From positions 3,767,001-3,831,000 of the forward strand of contig NC_080583.1 of NCBI RefSeq assembly GCF_029962835.1: 64,000 nucleotides of DNA. Direction: 5' to 3'. The stretch comes from Magnolia sinica. Its lineage: Eukaryota > Streptophyta > Magnoliopsida > Magnoliales > Magnoliaceae. Position 1 is the first letter of the stretch. Each line of letters begins with the position of its first letter. Below are positions 23,601-34,755 of this stretch, one piece after another. A program made the translations under genes and the position numbers. Under the pieces are notes generated by a model, which did not search any database, was not told the origin of the DNA, and saw nothing but the letters and a program-made list of their open reading frames with translations.

Positions 23601-24933
23601 GCATGCCTTATAGTTTCCAGAAACTTCATGGGTGGGTGTGTAGAAATTGGTATTTTGGAGTTTTTACAAAGAAATAGCTATGAGAGAGGCAGTTTGAATG
23701 ATAAAGGAAATGGGAAAAGAGAAAATAACCTCATGATGAGGTTGTGGCAAAAGTGGACCCCATTTCTGCCCTTGCTTTTGTGGGAGGACACACGGAGGTT
23801 TCTGCAGACCCTTTTATTTTGGTCAGAGTGCTAAATTGGGTGGTTTATCTTTTGCAATTTGGATTGGATTGGAAGGTTTGGATTCCTTGTGAGAAGTAGC
23901 CCTCCTCATTTGGCCTGATTGGTTATCCCATTGTCAGTTGGAGTGTCTGGACATACGTTTCGCCATACTTGTTTTGAACCGCCCATCCAACAGCCACCAA
24001 TCAGACAGTTGCAGCTGACCAATCAATTCAATTTCAGGTGTCCACTATGGGGTCCATTACAAACATCCACCACATGTACGATCCACCGTACACAGCTCCA
24101 GATTGCATTTTTACCACTAGACGAGAAAATCTAGTAATAGAGAACGGAGTGCAAGGCGTGGGAGCAGAACCATACACAGCTCCATATTGCATTTTTACCA
24201 CTCAACGAGAAAATCTAGTAATTCACACTGCTAAATATAGAACGGAGTGCAGGGAGTGGGAGCAGAACCATATAACACAGCTCCAGATTGCATTTTTACA
24301 AGTCGAAGAGAAAATCTAGTAATTTACACTGCTAAATAGAGAACAGAGTGCAAGGCGTGGGAGCAGAACCATACACAGCTCCAGATTGCATTTTTACCAC
24401 TCAACAAGAAAATCCAGTAATTTACACTGCTAAATAGAGAACAGATTGCAAGGTGTGGGAGCAGAACCGTAATTCACCTGGGTGGCAAGGACCTGGAGCG
24501 TCGAACTGAAAACCCTATGCAAGAGCTTCCACTTCAGATAATCCATGTAGTTCCGCTGCACCTGCTGCGGGACGAACAGCTTCCGGATCGCTGATCTCGA
24601 GATTCGAGATAACCGTCGAATCTCATCAACGAACAGCACCGACCGATCATCAGGAGACTCTCCACCTCCACAATCAAAAGGGACCAATCGGAGGTGGGTC
24701 CCATCCCACGAGTAGCGGGATGCCCTTCCCGCTCTGCGGATTACGATGGGGAGGGGTTCAGTTTCCGCGGGGCCATCCCGTCCGTTGATGAGCCTGAGAT
24801 GGGAGGTGGACGGTGAAGATGATGGTGATGGTTTGGAGAAGGAGAGAGATGGACGGTCGAGATTTGTGGGGGTTTTCTTCCATGGGATAGGGAGGGGAGA
24901 AGAATGGGATGGAGTGTGGTGTGAAGATTGCAT
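17676..24933 (-). CDS. RUS1: ROOT UVB SENSITIVE 1-type protein (DUF647), complete
   Basis: Ten coding exons join in frame to 517 residues: 24933-24478, 21823-21677, 21575-21429, 20952-20890, 20806-20730, 20014-19909, 19736-19637, 19504-19353, 18865-18800, 17915-17676. The Ser/Pro-rich N-terminus looks like a plastid transit peptide. It is followed by LPIVIRRAGRASRYSWDG and NYMDYLKWKLLHRVFSSTL, then DUF647 blocks VLKDGLGRLSRCIYT, SLSIGVELLTPMFPQYF, FAIADNLGEVSAKAQ, YPIFSTIDLFAIYQGLKHV and WPIRIGCIDPK. The C-terminus contains GWAVKNILLNTHEQIRY. RUS1 works with RUS2 in root UV-B response and early seedling development, linked to vitamin B6 homeostasis. Nine introns are GT-AG except intron 2, which starts GC (frame stops otherwise). 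Exon 9 is only 66 bp. RUS1, rather than another family member, is my best assignment from overall wording. The ATG at 24933 is the first in the open frame. Confidence 0.9.
21824..24477 (-). other. RUS1 intron 1
   Basis: A 2654-bp intron, the longest of the gene, from gtgaat to ttttcag. Besides the tandem array at its start it holds MITE-like stretches near 22040-22420 (gtgggctgccccactgtgga against gggccccactatccatgtgg) and a poly-pyrimidine (cttcttctt) tract near 21910. No exon is missing between its ends: the reading frame of exons 1 and 2 joins at LATQ/AMFRAIG. Confidence 0.7.
24080..24470. repeat. tandem ~85-100-bp repeats in RUS1 intron 1
   Basis: About four copies of a unit containing cacagctccagattgcattt, ttaccactcaacgagaaaat and gtgggagcagaaccatacac. 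Copies start near 24089, 24173, 24276 and 24373. The last copy runs up to within about ten bases of the exon 1 donor at 24477. The array lies wholly inside intron 1. Confidence 0.8.
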
Positions 24934-25004
24934 GAGAAAACGGTTGTGTGGGTGTTTTTGTTTCCGTTTCTTACCCTCTTTTTGAATATCTTCATGGGGT
25001 TTAG

Positions 25005-25460
25005 GGTTCTAGCAGCGAACACCACACGCACGCCTTTGCTCACACGTGTGACATATGAAACAGCCATGTAAGCGGATTGCGTACTGAGTAAACTGTGGGG
25101 CCCAGCGTGGATGTACGTGTCTTATCCACGCCGTTCATCCGATTTTCCATCTGGGGTTTTAATAGCGAACGCCACACGCACATCTTTGCTCACACGTGTG
25201 ACATCTGGACCAACCATGGAAGTGGGTTGCGTACTGAGTAAACTCTGTGGGGCCCACCGTGGATGTATGCGTCTTATCCACGCCGATAGTCCATTTTTCC
25301 AGCTCATTTCAGGGTTTTAACAGCGAAAGCCACACGCACGTCTTTGCTCACACGTGTGACATCTGGAAGCAGATTGTGTACTGAGTAAACTATGTGGGGC
25401 CCACCTTGGATGTATGTGTCTTATCCACGCCGTTCATCCATTTTTCTAGATCATATTAGG
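25005..25460. promoter_or_regulatory. three tandem repeats with G-box palindromes upstream of RUS1
   Basis: A unit of about 150-158 bp is repeated three times. Each unit carries agcgaa..ccacacgcac, ctttgctcacacgtgtgaca, then tgcgtactgagtaaactgtg and a GGGGCCCA core. The palindrome CACACGTGTG (G-box CACGTG) lies at 25041-25050, 25191-25200 and 25349-25358, about 108, 258 and 416 bp upstream of the RUS1 ATG. G-boxes are bound by bZIP (HY5, ABF) and bHLH (PIF) factors in plants. Function here is inferred only. Confidence 0.6.
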
Positions 25461-25837
25461 GCAGGAATCTATAATTGATGAATACCCACCGCCTAAGTGG
25501 ACCACACCACAGGAAATAGTAGGGATAATGACATCCACCGTTGAAACCTTCCTAGAGCCCACAGTGATTTTTATTTGTCATCCAATCTGCTGATAAGGTC
25601 ATAAAGATATGGATGAAGCGAAAACCCAAATATCAGCTCGATCCAAAACTTCTGAGTCCCACAAAAAGTTTTTAACCATAAGTGTTCAATTCGCAATGCT
25701 TCCCGTGGCGTGGTATATTTTGAGGTTTGGATATGCTTCTATTTTGAACTTGTGCTCTAAAATGAGCTAGTAAAACTGATGGACGGCGTGGATATCACGA
25801 TGGTGAGTTTACTCAGTTCACAATCCGTTTCCACCGG
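25372..25837. mobile_element. Mutator-like MITE next to RUS1
   Basis: The left end GGAAGCAGATTGTGTACTGAG and the right end (reverse complement GGAAACGGATTGTGAACTGA) are inverted repeats, continued by the GGGGCCCACC..ATCCACGCCG core. The 5' arm of this element is the part triplicated at 25005-25460. The expected 9-bp target duplication is unclear: accaaccat before the second arm copy against accgggcat after the right end, 6 of 9. Confidence 0.55.
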
Positions 25838-26420
25838 GCATCAGCTTAGTAGGGACGGCCCGGTCCGAACCGGGTCATGCTTAGGGCTGGCAATGCCCGG
25901 GGCGAGCCCATCCCGGCCATAGACCGAGCTTTGACATATTAGCTGGGCCTGTGGGTGGGCTTGGGCTCTGTATGGCCCGTCAAACTTTTGGAGTGGGCTT
26001 TGGTTATTTTTAGCCTGACTGGAACCGGCCCAATATTTGATACTACAAAATTGCCATTCCGATCCTTAATTAGGCACCGCAGATTTCTTTGTGCACGTGT
26101 GGCTCAATTGATCAACGGATGGATTCATGGTTTTAAGATTCGGATGAGTCTGATTCACTTGTGTACATCACACTCCCTAAGTCGGGCAGGTCGTGACTGG
26201 ACTCTAGATTGAACAAGTCCATCCGAGTCTAAAAATCATGGATGGGCCATTGAAATTCACATAGGAAAAAAGGATTTGATCAATTTACAGGTGGGCCGGG
26301 CTTGGGTGGTTGTGATTGGCCCATCCATTATTGGGCCATGGGCCTTATATTTTGGGCCAGGCCAGGTCCTACCCACCGATTAGTAGTTGGAATTTGATTT
26401 TAACCCAAGTGATCCACTGA
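25838..26420. other. GGGCC-rich repeat debris
   Basis: Contains ttagggctggcaatgcccgg (a hAT-like end) and many gggccatggg phrases, but no matching second terminus was found. No gene. Confidence 0.35.
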
Positions 26421-27286
26421 TAGAGGTGTACATGAGTTGAGCGGAGGAGCCGAGTATTGCCCTGCTTGTGCTCGACTCAAACTGCTCGAGTCCCAACTTG
26501 TGCTCAGCTTGGCTTGGCCTTGGAGCTCGGAATAGCAGCTTGTGCTTGGCTCGTCCAAGTTCTAGCCGAGTTCAAGTAGATTTCGAGCTGAGTTCCAAAG
26601 GTAAAAGGGGGCAAATGGGGTTTCGATGGTGGAAGATGGAGTACAGTCTTCGTATACCGTAGGAGCACCAAAAGTTTTAAATAGTGAATGTTAGAAGCCT
26701 GCAGATGGTCATCATGTCATCGAAAATAGAAGGATGTTCGGTGCGACGCGTGGCAACTCTACCTCTACTTTTCAATGGCATGGTGCTCGAAAAGGGCAGA
26801 TGAAAGCTTTAACGCCCACGTGGAGGGACGAGCAAGAGCCGTATCTTCAACGTATCCCCGCCATATGCAGAGAGATTGAATTTAGTCAGTCCCTTGGGGT
26901 CGCCATAACACGTGGCTGCTTAGGAGAGGAGAATTGAGCTGGGATTGGGTTTTTGGTTTTGAACGGGCGCTGGGAAGGAAGGGGCCGAAGGGGCGTAGGG
27001 TTTTTTTGAACGGGGCTGGCTGGCAATGACTGCTGAGAGAGGGAGTTTGGGTTTTTTGTTTTGGGTATATATACCCTTGGTCAAGTACCGAGTCGAGCCG
27101 ATTTCGAGTAGTAATCGAGTCGAGCTGAGTCAAGCGGGGTCAAGCTTGTGCTCGGCTCAAACTCAATTCAAGCATCTAAAAATTAGCTCGTGCTCGACTC
27201 GAACTCATTTCGAGTCAAGTTGAGTCGAGTAATTCCGAGTCGAGTCGAGTGAGTAACCGATCTAATTCTGTTCATATACAGCTCTA
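26421..27286. mobile_element. non-autonomous hAT element, TCGAG-rich family
   Basis: Perfect 8-bp direct repeats TCCACTGA at 26413-26420 and 27287-27294 flank ends TAGAGGTGTACA and the reverse complement of TGTTCATATACAGCTCTA. The subterminal parts are dense in gctcgactcaa / gagtcgagtcgag motifs. The middle (about 26700-26940) is unrelated sequence with a 67-aa open frame of unknown nature. No transposase. Confidence 0.85.
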
Positions 27287-27539
27287 TCCACTGACATCAT
27301 CTGTCTCCAACCTGAGAGATTTTGACTATATTGGCATAGTTGTATGATAATATTCTCTAAAGAGGTTCTACGTACCAATTATTTCGAGGATAACCTTCTA
27401 TCATGCTTTGGAAAATTATTCTAACCAAAATGCCCTTATTCTTGCTTCAATAGTTATGCGGTTTTCCCATGAATAAGAAATTACATCATTAATGCCAAGA
27501 AAGTGACGTGGGAGGAAGCTTTTTTGGGAGTGGGCAAGG

Positions 27540-27810
27540 CCCAACTCGTGGGGCCCACATTGATGTATATGTATAATTCATGCCGTCTAACTTTTTTGTC
27601 GTGTCATTTTAGGACTAGGGCCCAAATATTAGTCTAATTTAGAGCTCGTGTGGGCCACGTAATAGAAAATTATGATGGTAATGGCACCTATTGTTGAAAC
27701 TTTCAAGGTTCACTATGATGTTTGTTAGAAGTGGATGTTATTGAAGTCAGAACTTTTTGAGCCCACATTGAGCTGGCCGATTAGGTGGACGGAACGGATC
27801 ACCCTATTAT
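27540..27810. repeat. single copy of the ~380-bp foldback module
   Basis: The stretch from ggggcccacattgatgtata through tgtttgttagaagtggatgt to gatcaccctattatgag matches, with divergence, the module repeated inside the two foldback elements at 38836-47864 and 49132-54093. Here it occurs outside them as a monomer. Confidence 0.6.
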
Positions 27811-28944
27811 GAGTATCGACTCCTATTATTTAAAAACAATCAAGTTACTGATTACATCAACTTAGCAGACGCATACTAACACTAGCGTGTTAGAATGACC
27901 TGACTCATGGGTTTCTATTGCAGGCCCCAGTCCGTTCACTACTAGGCCGAGATCCGAACCCTGATGGGCCATCCCCACCCGTTGCCAACCTACAGGTGGG
28001 GTCTGCATAGTGGATGATCTGGCCCAAAGGTTAGTTCAAGTAATTGGGTGGACCCCACCAGAATTAAAAGAGATGGAGTTTAGTCATCCATGCACAAGCA
28101 CATATTACACGTGCGATATCCAAGCTTTCCATCAGGTGGGCCATTGGGAAGACCTTTGAAACAAGATCGTTCCACTTCTCAGGTGCACAAAATACAGAAC
28201 AAACCAACGGTGAAAACTCTTTCTAGCCATCCATCAGTTTTACATTGGCCCACTTTAGTGATACAACATGATTTATAAGCCACATGATCTAAACAATGTG
28301 GCCCACTTGATCGAAGACTCACAAATGTGCCATATTGGTGCCTGTATAGGTGGGGCCCACCTGGCCTGGCTTTGAACTAGAAATGGGCCTATTATGTTGG
28401 TTTGTGGGCTGATCTTGGGCCTCACATGACTCAAATCATTTTTGGGCCGGGCTTGGGCTTGAGTTATATACAGATGCCCAGGAGCATTTTGTCTCGGATA
28501 TGCCCAAAGGCCCAATAAGACATCGGCCCATATAAAAATAACCATTTTTTTTGGGGGTGGGGGGGACAGACTCCTGCCTGGGTTTCTTTCATGTGGCATG
28601 CATCTATGAATCTAGACCATCCAAATCAAGGGCTCACCATTGTGGACGGCCTAACATAAACAACATCAAGTATCCACGAGTCAAAGGTCAGGAATGTTCA
28701 ATCAATCTAATCTTGGGACACTGTAGGTGCCACCATTTTGTCAGTGTAGTTCAAGATAATCTATACCAAGTGTACAATTTTTAAGTGCCTGTATATCAAG
28801 CGTTATACTCTGCCAGAGTATCAAAATGCCTTCTACCATTTCCTGACGGTGGAGATAAACGATCCAAAACAAAATTTTCATTATACACCAAGCGGGCCCT
28901 ATAGGTAATAGGATATATGCGGGAGCACTCAACTTCTGTGCTCT

Positions 28945-29172
28945 TCAACAAGGCGCAAACCGATCCATGAGCATACATATGGTGGTCTCCGAGAATGTCT
29001 CTTGACGCGGCTCCACTGGGAGATTTCGGCTCTTAGCCGATGACGGCCTTTGAAGAGGTTCTTCCTTGAGAACGTGGCTCGGCTCGGCTCGAGAACGTGG
29101 ACTCGATGTGCTTTGGCTCCTCTCACGTAGCTTTGCAAGCTCATCCATCCATATATCTATCAAGACTGACAT
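28945..29172 (-). CDS. small unrecognised protein, family member 1a (75 aa)
   Basis: Single-exon open frame starting MSVLIDIWMDELAKLRERSQ, with a Ser/Arg-rich middle, and ending FSETTICMLMDRFAPC. I do not recognise the family. Support that it is real: the copy in the second block (38107-38334) is intact, with 7 replacements in 75 residues and no frameshift. A TATA box lies 88 bp upstream. A diverged paralogue (36669-36872) keeps the same N-terminal ELAxLRE and C-terminal SExTxxMLMxxFxP motifs. No signal peptide or membrane segment. Charged and small, so probably soluble. The upstream leader shows no intron signal. Confidence 0.6.
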   Translation of the reverse strand: MSVLIDIWMDELAKLRERSQSTSSPRSRAEPSHVLKEEPLQRPSSAKSRNLPVEPRQETFSETTICMLMDRFAPC

Positions 29173-29260
29173 TATACCCCAAATATTTGAATCAGAGCCC
29201 TCTTTTTCTGCTTTTTTACTCTCTTTGTTAACACTTAACAGTTCTGGGAATATTCAGACT

Positions 29261-29273
29261 CTTATATATATAG
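29261..29273 (-). promoter_or_regulatory. TATA box of small gene 1a
   Basis: The minus strand reads CTATATATATAAG, 88 bp upstream of the ATG at 29172. That spacing suits a short leader. Upstream of it is the palindrome GCGGTTTTGCAACCGC (about 29289-29304), followed by a further aagcggtttt. Confidence 0.55.
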
Positions 29274-30405
29274 GGAAGAGAAAACCAGCGGTTTTGCAAC
29301 CGCCTCATCTTTAAGCGGTTTTGTGAAACTGCTTGCATGGGAAAATCAGTCAAAAAGAAACCGAGGGTGCAGGGGGCGTTGTATTTAAGAAAATACTTGG
29401 GTACGTCGGGCTATGTACCGACCTGGGTTAGTCTCACTAACACGGGAGAAACGACTTAACTTGCATAAAATCCAATCCGTCCATCGCGTAAAACATCATT
29501 TTTTTTTCCATGATAAATTAGATTATTCATGTTCAGGTGGATCACCCAAAGACAATTATACCAAAAACCTATAAATTCATGTGGTATGGCCCACCTGAGT
29601 TTTGAATACTGTGATTTTCATATGATTGTCTTCATCCTCGTAACTGATATCATATGAATGGATTGGATGGCATATAGATAGCACGGTAGTCCCAAAAACA
29701 AACCAATGTTTGTATTCCATCCCAACCGTTTCCTTGTTTTGGCCTACCTTGGATTTATATTATAGTAAATTTTATGATTAATGGTTAAAATGAGGAAAGT
29801 TACCTAATGGACGGTGAGGATCTCATTAAAGATCCATCCACGTGGCGTTCCCTTTGCGAAAATAACTGCGCAGGAGTCGAGCGCGAGTACCCAAGAGCAG
29901 TCCATTGTTTTTTAATACTGTGGTAAGTGCCTTTAGTGGATAAGAACGTGAGTCATCTGACAGAGTGTGATGGATGATACACGAGCACTTTTAAATCACT
30001 TATATGTGGAGTAAAAATATTTCAATTAAACTATCAAAATTGTAAGGCCCGTTTAGATGTATCATCAAGCAATCCAAGTTTTGGTCATTTATTTGACGGT
30101 TAAAAATGAAATATTCAACTGTCCTATTTCAAAAAACAAGTGTCCATGAATCAGAGCTTATAATTTTTAGATTAATCTAATTTTCGGTTCGTAACTAATA
30201 GAAAATGATTAAAAGCTATTTTATCGGTTTAGAGAGCTAATAGGTGGTTTTCATACAATTTATTAGTGGCTGCGTATCAAGTGCAATAGACAGCCAGAGC
30301 ATCAAATACTCCACGTGGCAAATTCTGAAATCCCGGAAATCGTACCACCCAAAAAACTGATGGATCCGATTATAAAATGGGTTACAGCACAAAAACAACA
30401 TGTAC

Positions 30406-30941
30406 GGAAACAGATCGGCTACTCACCCTGCCACTAGCCAATGGCTAGTGGTCGGTGCTATGTGGGCCCCACCATGATGTATGTGTTTCATCCATGCTGT
30501 CCACCCATTCTTCCAGATCATTTTATGGCATGAGCCCAAAAATGAGGTTGATCCAAATTCAAGTGGACCGCACAGTGTTGATTGAATGTCCACCATTAAA
30601 AATTTCTTAGGGGTCACGAAAGTTTTGGATCAAGATATTTTTTTCCCTTCATCCGAATCATTCCATCCAAGTCTGTATGATCTAATCAACAGGTTAGATG
30701 TCAAATAACCGTTACCACGTGCTCTAGGAGGCTTTTAATGGTGGACATTCAATCACTACTGTGTTCCCATGGTGTGGTCTAGCTGAGATTTAGATCTAAC
30801 TTATTTTTGGAATCAACCATTAAAATTATCTTTCAAAAAGGATGGACGGCGTGGATAAAATACATACATCATGGTCAGGTCCCCATAGCACCGACCACTA
30901 GCCACCAGGCTGATGGCCGCGTCACTCGCCAAACCGCGTCC
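30406..30941. mobile_element. Mutator-like MITE E0 (536 bp)
   Basis: Inverted ends GGAAACAGATCGGCTACTC and the reverse complement GGACGCGGTTTGGCGAGTG. They are flanked by 9-bp duplications AACATGTAC (30397-30405) and AACATGCAC (30942-30950). The undisturbed target AACATGCAC is present in block copy 2 at about 48553-48561. Both arms contain CTAGTGGTCGGTGCTATG and the GGGCCCCACCATGATGTATG core. Confidence 0.85.
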
Positions 30942-30994
30942 AACATGCACCACCCTAAAACATCCACGTGGATCGAGGCATAGGCGGTAAAAAT

Positions 30995-31527
30995 GAAATC
31001 GGATTGTGTACTGAGTTGCTCAGTACGCTCTTATCTTACTGAGTAAACTCAGTTGGGCCCACCACGAACGCATGTGGTTTATCCACGCCGTCCATTCGTT
31101 TTTCTAGATCATTTTATAGGTTCAACCCAAAATTGATGCATATACAAAGCTCAAGTGGTCCATACCACTGGAAAAAGTGGAACTATTGATTTCAACCGTT
31201 GAAAATTTTCTAAGGCCCTAGTGATGTTTATTTGTCATCCAATTGTTAATAAGATCAGAAGGACATAGATGAAGGGAAAACACAAATATCAGCTTGATTT
31301 AAAACCTCTGTTGTCCCCAAGAATTTTTCAATGGTAGATGTTCAATTTACACAATTTCTGGTGGTGTGGTCCATTTGAGGTTTGAATATACTCTATTTTT
31401 GAGATAAAACCCTGAAATTATGTATTAAAAGAGATAAACGGAGTGAATATAATGCATGATTGACACAAGGGCCCACGGAGTTTACTCGGTACGCTTACCG
31501 TACTGACTGAGTACGCAATCGGCTTCC
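30995..31527. mobile_element. Mutator-like MITE E1 (533 bp)
   Basis: Ends GAAATCGGATTGTGTACTGAG and reverse complement GGAAGCCGATTGCGTACTCA. 9-bp duplications GGTAAAAAT (30986-30994) and GGTGAAAAT (31528-31536). The empty site gctGGTAAAAATccc is in block copy 2 at about 48593-48604. Both arms carry tcagtacgc/gcgtactgag and the gtggtttatccacgccgtcc core. Confidence 0.85.
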
Positions 31528-31732
31528 GGTGAAAATGGACGCGGATTGCGTACTACCCCCGCCCGTCCCTGGCTCGGAATTGGCAGTTCTGTGGGCCGGC
31601 CCACAGTGATGTATCTGTAAATCCAAACTGTCAATCCCTTTTCTTAGATTATTTTAAGGCATAATACAAAAATGAGGCAGGTCCAACGCTCAAGTGGACC
31701 ACACCAAATGATAAACTTTGTTGCAGTAAAAT

Positions 31733-32160
31733 GGACACAGATTGCGTCCTACCCCTGCCCGAACGGTAATCAGTCCGGCAGAGCTATGTGTGTCCACTGT
31801 GGTGTAAGTGTTTTATCCACGCTGTTAATCGTTTTTCTTGTATCATTTCAAGGTATAAGCCAAAACATGAGGTGGGTATAAGGATTTAATTTCTCCCATT
31901 AGAAACTTCTAGGGAGCTGGAGAAGTTTCAGATCTTTTCACCTCATTCACGTCTACGTTACCTTTTGAATAGGTTGGATGGTAAAAAAAACATCAGGTGG
32001 CCCTTACGAAAGTTTCAACGGTGGGTGTTAATATTAATGCAGCTTCCTTTGTTTTTTAAAATTGTTTTTATTAAAAACGATGAATGGAGTGGATAAAACA
32101 CTTACATCACGGTGGATAAAACACTTACCTCCGGGTGTGGGTAGGACGCAATCCGCTTCC
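31733..32160. mobile_element. Mutator-like MITE E2b nested in E2
   Basis: Ends GGACACAGATTGCGTCCTAC and reverse complement GGAAGCGGATTGCGTCCTAC. Flanks are CAGTAAAAT (31724-31732) and CGTTAAAAT (32161-32169), 7 of 9 identical. Contains gtgttttatccacgctgtta and its inverse. Confidence 0.75.
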
Positions 32161-32377
32161 CGTTAAAATACACTAAGCATTAAATGTTAGTCATATTAAA
32201 TGCAAAAGTTATCTGTGGTGTGGTCCACTTCAGCGTTGGATCTGCTTCATTTTTGTTTTGATGCCTTAAAATAATATGAGAAAAGGGATTGTCGGCTTAA
32301 ATATACAGATACATCACAGTGGGCTCACCCACAGAGCTGCCAGTTCAGAGTTTGGGACGGGCGGGGTAGTACGCAAT

Positions 32378-33333
32378 TAGAGGTGGGCATCGAGCCGAGT
32401 CGAGTCGAGGTGGGCCAAGCTTGGCTTGGCTTGTCCATGATGTACTCGAGTTCGAGCTCGAGCTCGAGCTTGGCCTCGAGCTCAACATTGAAGCTGGGCT
32501 TGTTTGCCAAAGCTGTCGAGTCGAGCTAGTGGTTCGAGTCGAGTCGAGTTTACCTCGAATCGAGCTCGAGCTTGTTGGGTGAGAGAGTAATGGATTTTGT
32601 TCTTGATCCTCCTTCATTGATGAAAAATTCAAAAATCTTAAGAGAATCAAAGCAAAACCCGATGAAAAAACCAAACAAAGCTTCAAATCAGATGAGGAAA
32701 CCTGTAAGAACCGATCTGTTCTTGATCTTCTTCCACCAGTAAAAATTCAAGTACTAGAAAAGAAACAGAGCAGAACACAGATCAGAAATCTAAGTAAAGA
32801 GCTCTAGTCAATCAGATCATTGAATTTCCTTGAAACTCTAACAAATCTAAGAAGAACCTATCTCGAATTTCTTGCGTTTCTCACCTAAGAAGTAGATATC
32901 AAGAGATTGAAATCATACTATTGTAGAGCTGAAATGAAAATTAGTGATGGTGGTCGGGGCGGGCGCGCGGCTAGCAGTGGGCAGAGAAAGAGAAGAAAGG
33001 GAAAGGGAAGGGGGTGCGTGCGGTCGGGTAGAGACTCTAGGGTTTGTTTTTTATTTTTTTATTTTTAAGTTTAAACTTAAAACTTATATATATATATAAA
33101 ATATAATATTTAATATATTTATTAATCGAGCCGAGTTCGAGCTTCGAGTCGAGTCGAGTTCAAGTCGAGTCGAGTTGAAATGCCCCCTGGTCGAGCTTGG
33201 CTTGAACTCAACTCGAGCTTCAAATAATTAGCTTGGCTTGGCTCGAATCGACCATTCAAGCCGAGTCAATCCGAGCTGACTCGAGCCGAGTCGAGCGAGC
33301 TTTTCGAGCTAGCTTGACTCGTGAACAGCCCTA
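32378..33333. mobile_element. non-autonomous hAT element, TCGAG-rich family, nested in E2
   Basis: Perfect 8-bp duplications TACGCAAT (32370-32377 and 33334-33341). Ends TAGAGGTGGGCA and reverse complement TAGGGCTGTTCACGAGTCAA. Long stretches of tcgagtcgag, gagctcgagctcgag and cttggcttgg occur at both ends. A (TA)n tract lies near 33087. Same family as 26421-27286. Confidence 0.9.
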
Positions 33334-33375
33334 TACGCAATCTGCGTCTGGTAAAAACTCCGGATGCATTCCACC

Positions 33376-33783
33376 GGACGTCCACTGCGTTCTACCGCTG
33401 CCCGTCCCTGGCTTAGAATGGGTAAGTTTGTAGGTGGGCCCACTGTTATGTATCGGTACATTCAAACTGTCTATTCCTTTTCTCATGTTATTTTAAAGCT
33501 TTAAGCAAAAATGAGGCAGATCCAACGATCAAATGGACCACACCACAAATGATTCTTCCATTTAAGGCAACTGGCATTTGCTTTGCGCATTTTAATGCAA
33601 CCAAGCTTATCATTTGCTGTGGTCCATTGGAGTGTTGGATCTGCCTCATTTTGGTTTGATGCCTTAAAATAATATGAGAAAAGGGATTGACGGTTTGGAT
33701 GTACAGATATATCACGGTGGGCCTGCCCATGTACTTGCCTGTTCGGAGCTAGGGACGGGAGGGGTAGTATGCAATCCACGTCC
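33376..33783. mobile_element. Mutator-like MITE E3, decayed
   Basis: Near-palindromic element: left GGACGTCCACTGCGTTCTAC and right reverse complement GGACGTGGATTGCATACTAC, both followed by tgcccgtccctgg-type sequence. It is absent from block copy 2 near 48605-48625. No clean 9-bp duplication survives. Confidence 0.6.
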
Positions 33784-34755
33784 GAGATCTTCATAATTAA
33801 TCTGATATCACCATCCACTGTGGGGCCCACGATGTCAACGGTTTGAATCATCGTACATGACTGTACCATATTATCGGACCCATTAATGGACGGTCTTCAG
33901 GTGAATCCCACGGTGAAAACATTCTAGCCTGAAATTAAGCTCGTCTAGTGGTCGGTGGGTCCACGTGTATGGAAAATAGGATGGTTAGAAAAAACCAGCG
34001 GCCCAGTCATATTCACCGTACACTTGTGGTCCTCCTGATATGTGGACCACGCTCCTCTTTGGGCCAGAGAATGTTGGCAACACCTGATGTTTCAGAACTG
34101 TGCACGTATACCCCAATCAATCACTCTCACTTATCAGCATACACGTGTAGCCCACATGATGAGTGGACGGCTAGATTTTCGGCCAGGTTATTTTCACAGT
34201 GGGATGATGGATCTGATCAATGGTCCGTATTTTACGCAAGTGTGCCATGTTGGCATGTGGTCCCTGAATCTTCCTTTAATCTCTCCTCAGGCAAATAGAT
34301 GGTCAGAAAAAAATGCAGCTAGAGTCCCCGGCCCAGCCCTGCATTAACATTAACGGCCCGTGGCCCGTTCTGGTAGTCCAACGGCAACTTAAGTCACTTC
34401 ATCATGGATAGCTAGTTGGAATATGCGTATAAATGATCAGAACCGTTAAAGTGGTAGGCCACACAATATATGTAGGTCATGTGAAATGTATGAGTTGCTC
34501 AACGATACTGTAAACATTCGAACCTACACTATCAATGGCCTACATTCAAATCCACTTTTGAAATCGCTAGGAGCATCTGGACCAATAAAAGAAGGGGTGC
34601 TGCTAAACATGGTGGGGCCTACTTCTTGAAGTAGGTGTGGCATTTCAGCCTTAGCGTGCAACTTCTGCTCCTTGCACAACACCAATCCCTGCTTTCCCCA
34701 CTCCTCAAAAAAAAAAATCTAATAAATCCCTTTCAGAATAACTGAAAACAGCTAA

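Larger units (their letters stand above)
31537..33349. mobile_element. Mutator-like MITE E2, interrupted by E2b and a hAT
   Basis: Left end GGACGCGGATTGCGTACTAC. The right end (reverse complement AGACGCAGATTGCGTACTAC) is split by the hAT at 32378-33333. Flanks are GGTGAAAAT (31528-31536, shared with E1) and GGTAAAAAC (33350-33358). The same target word is therefore used again, directly beside E1. No coding content. Confidence 0.75.
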
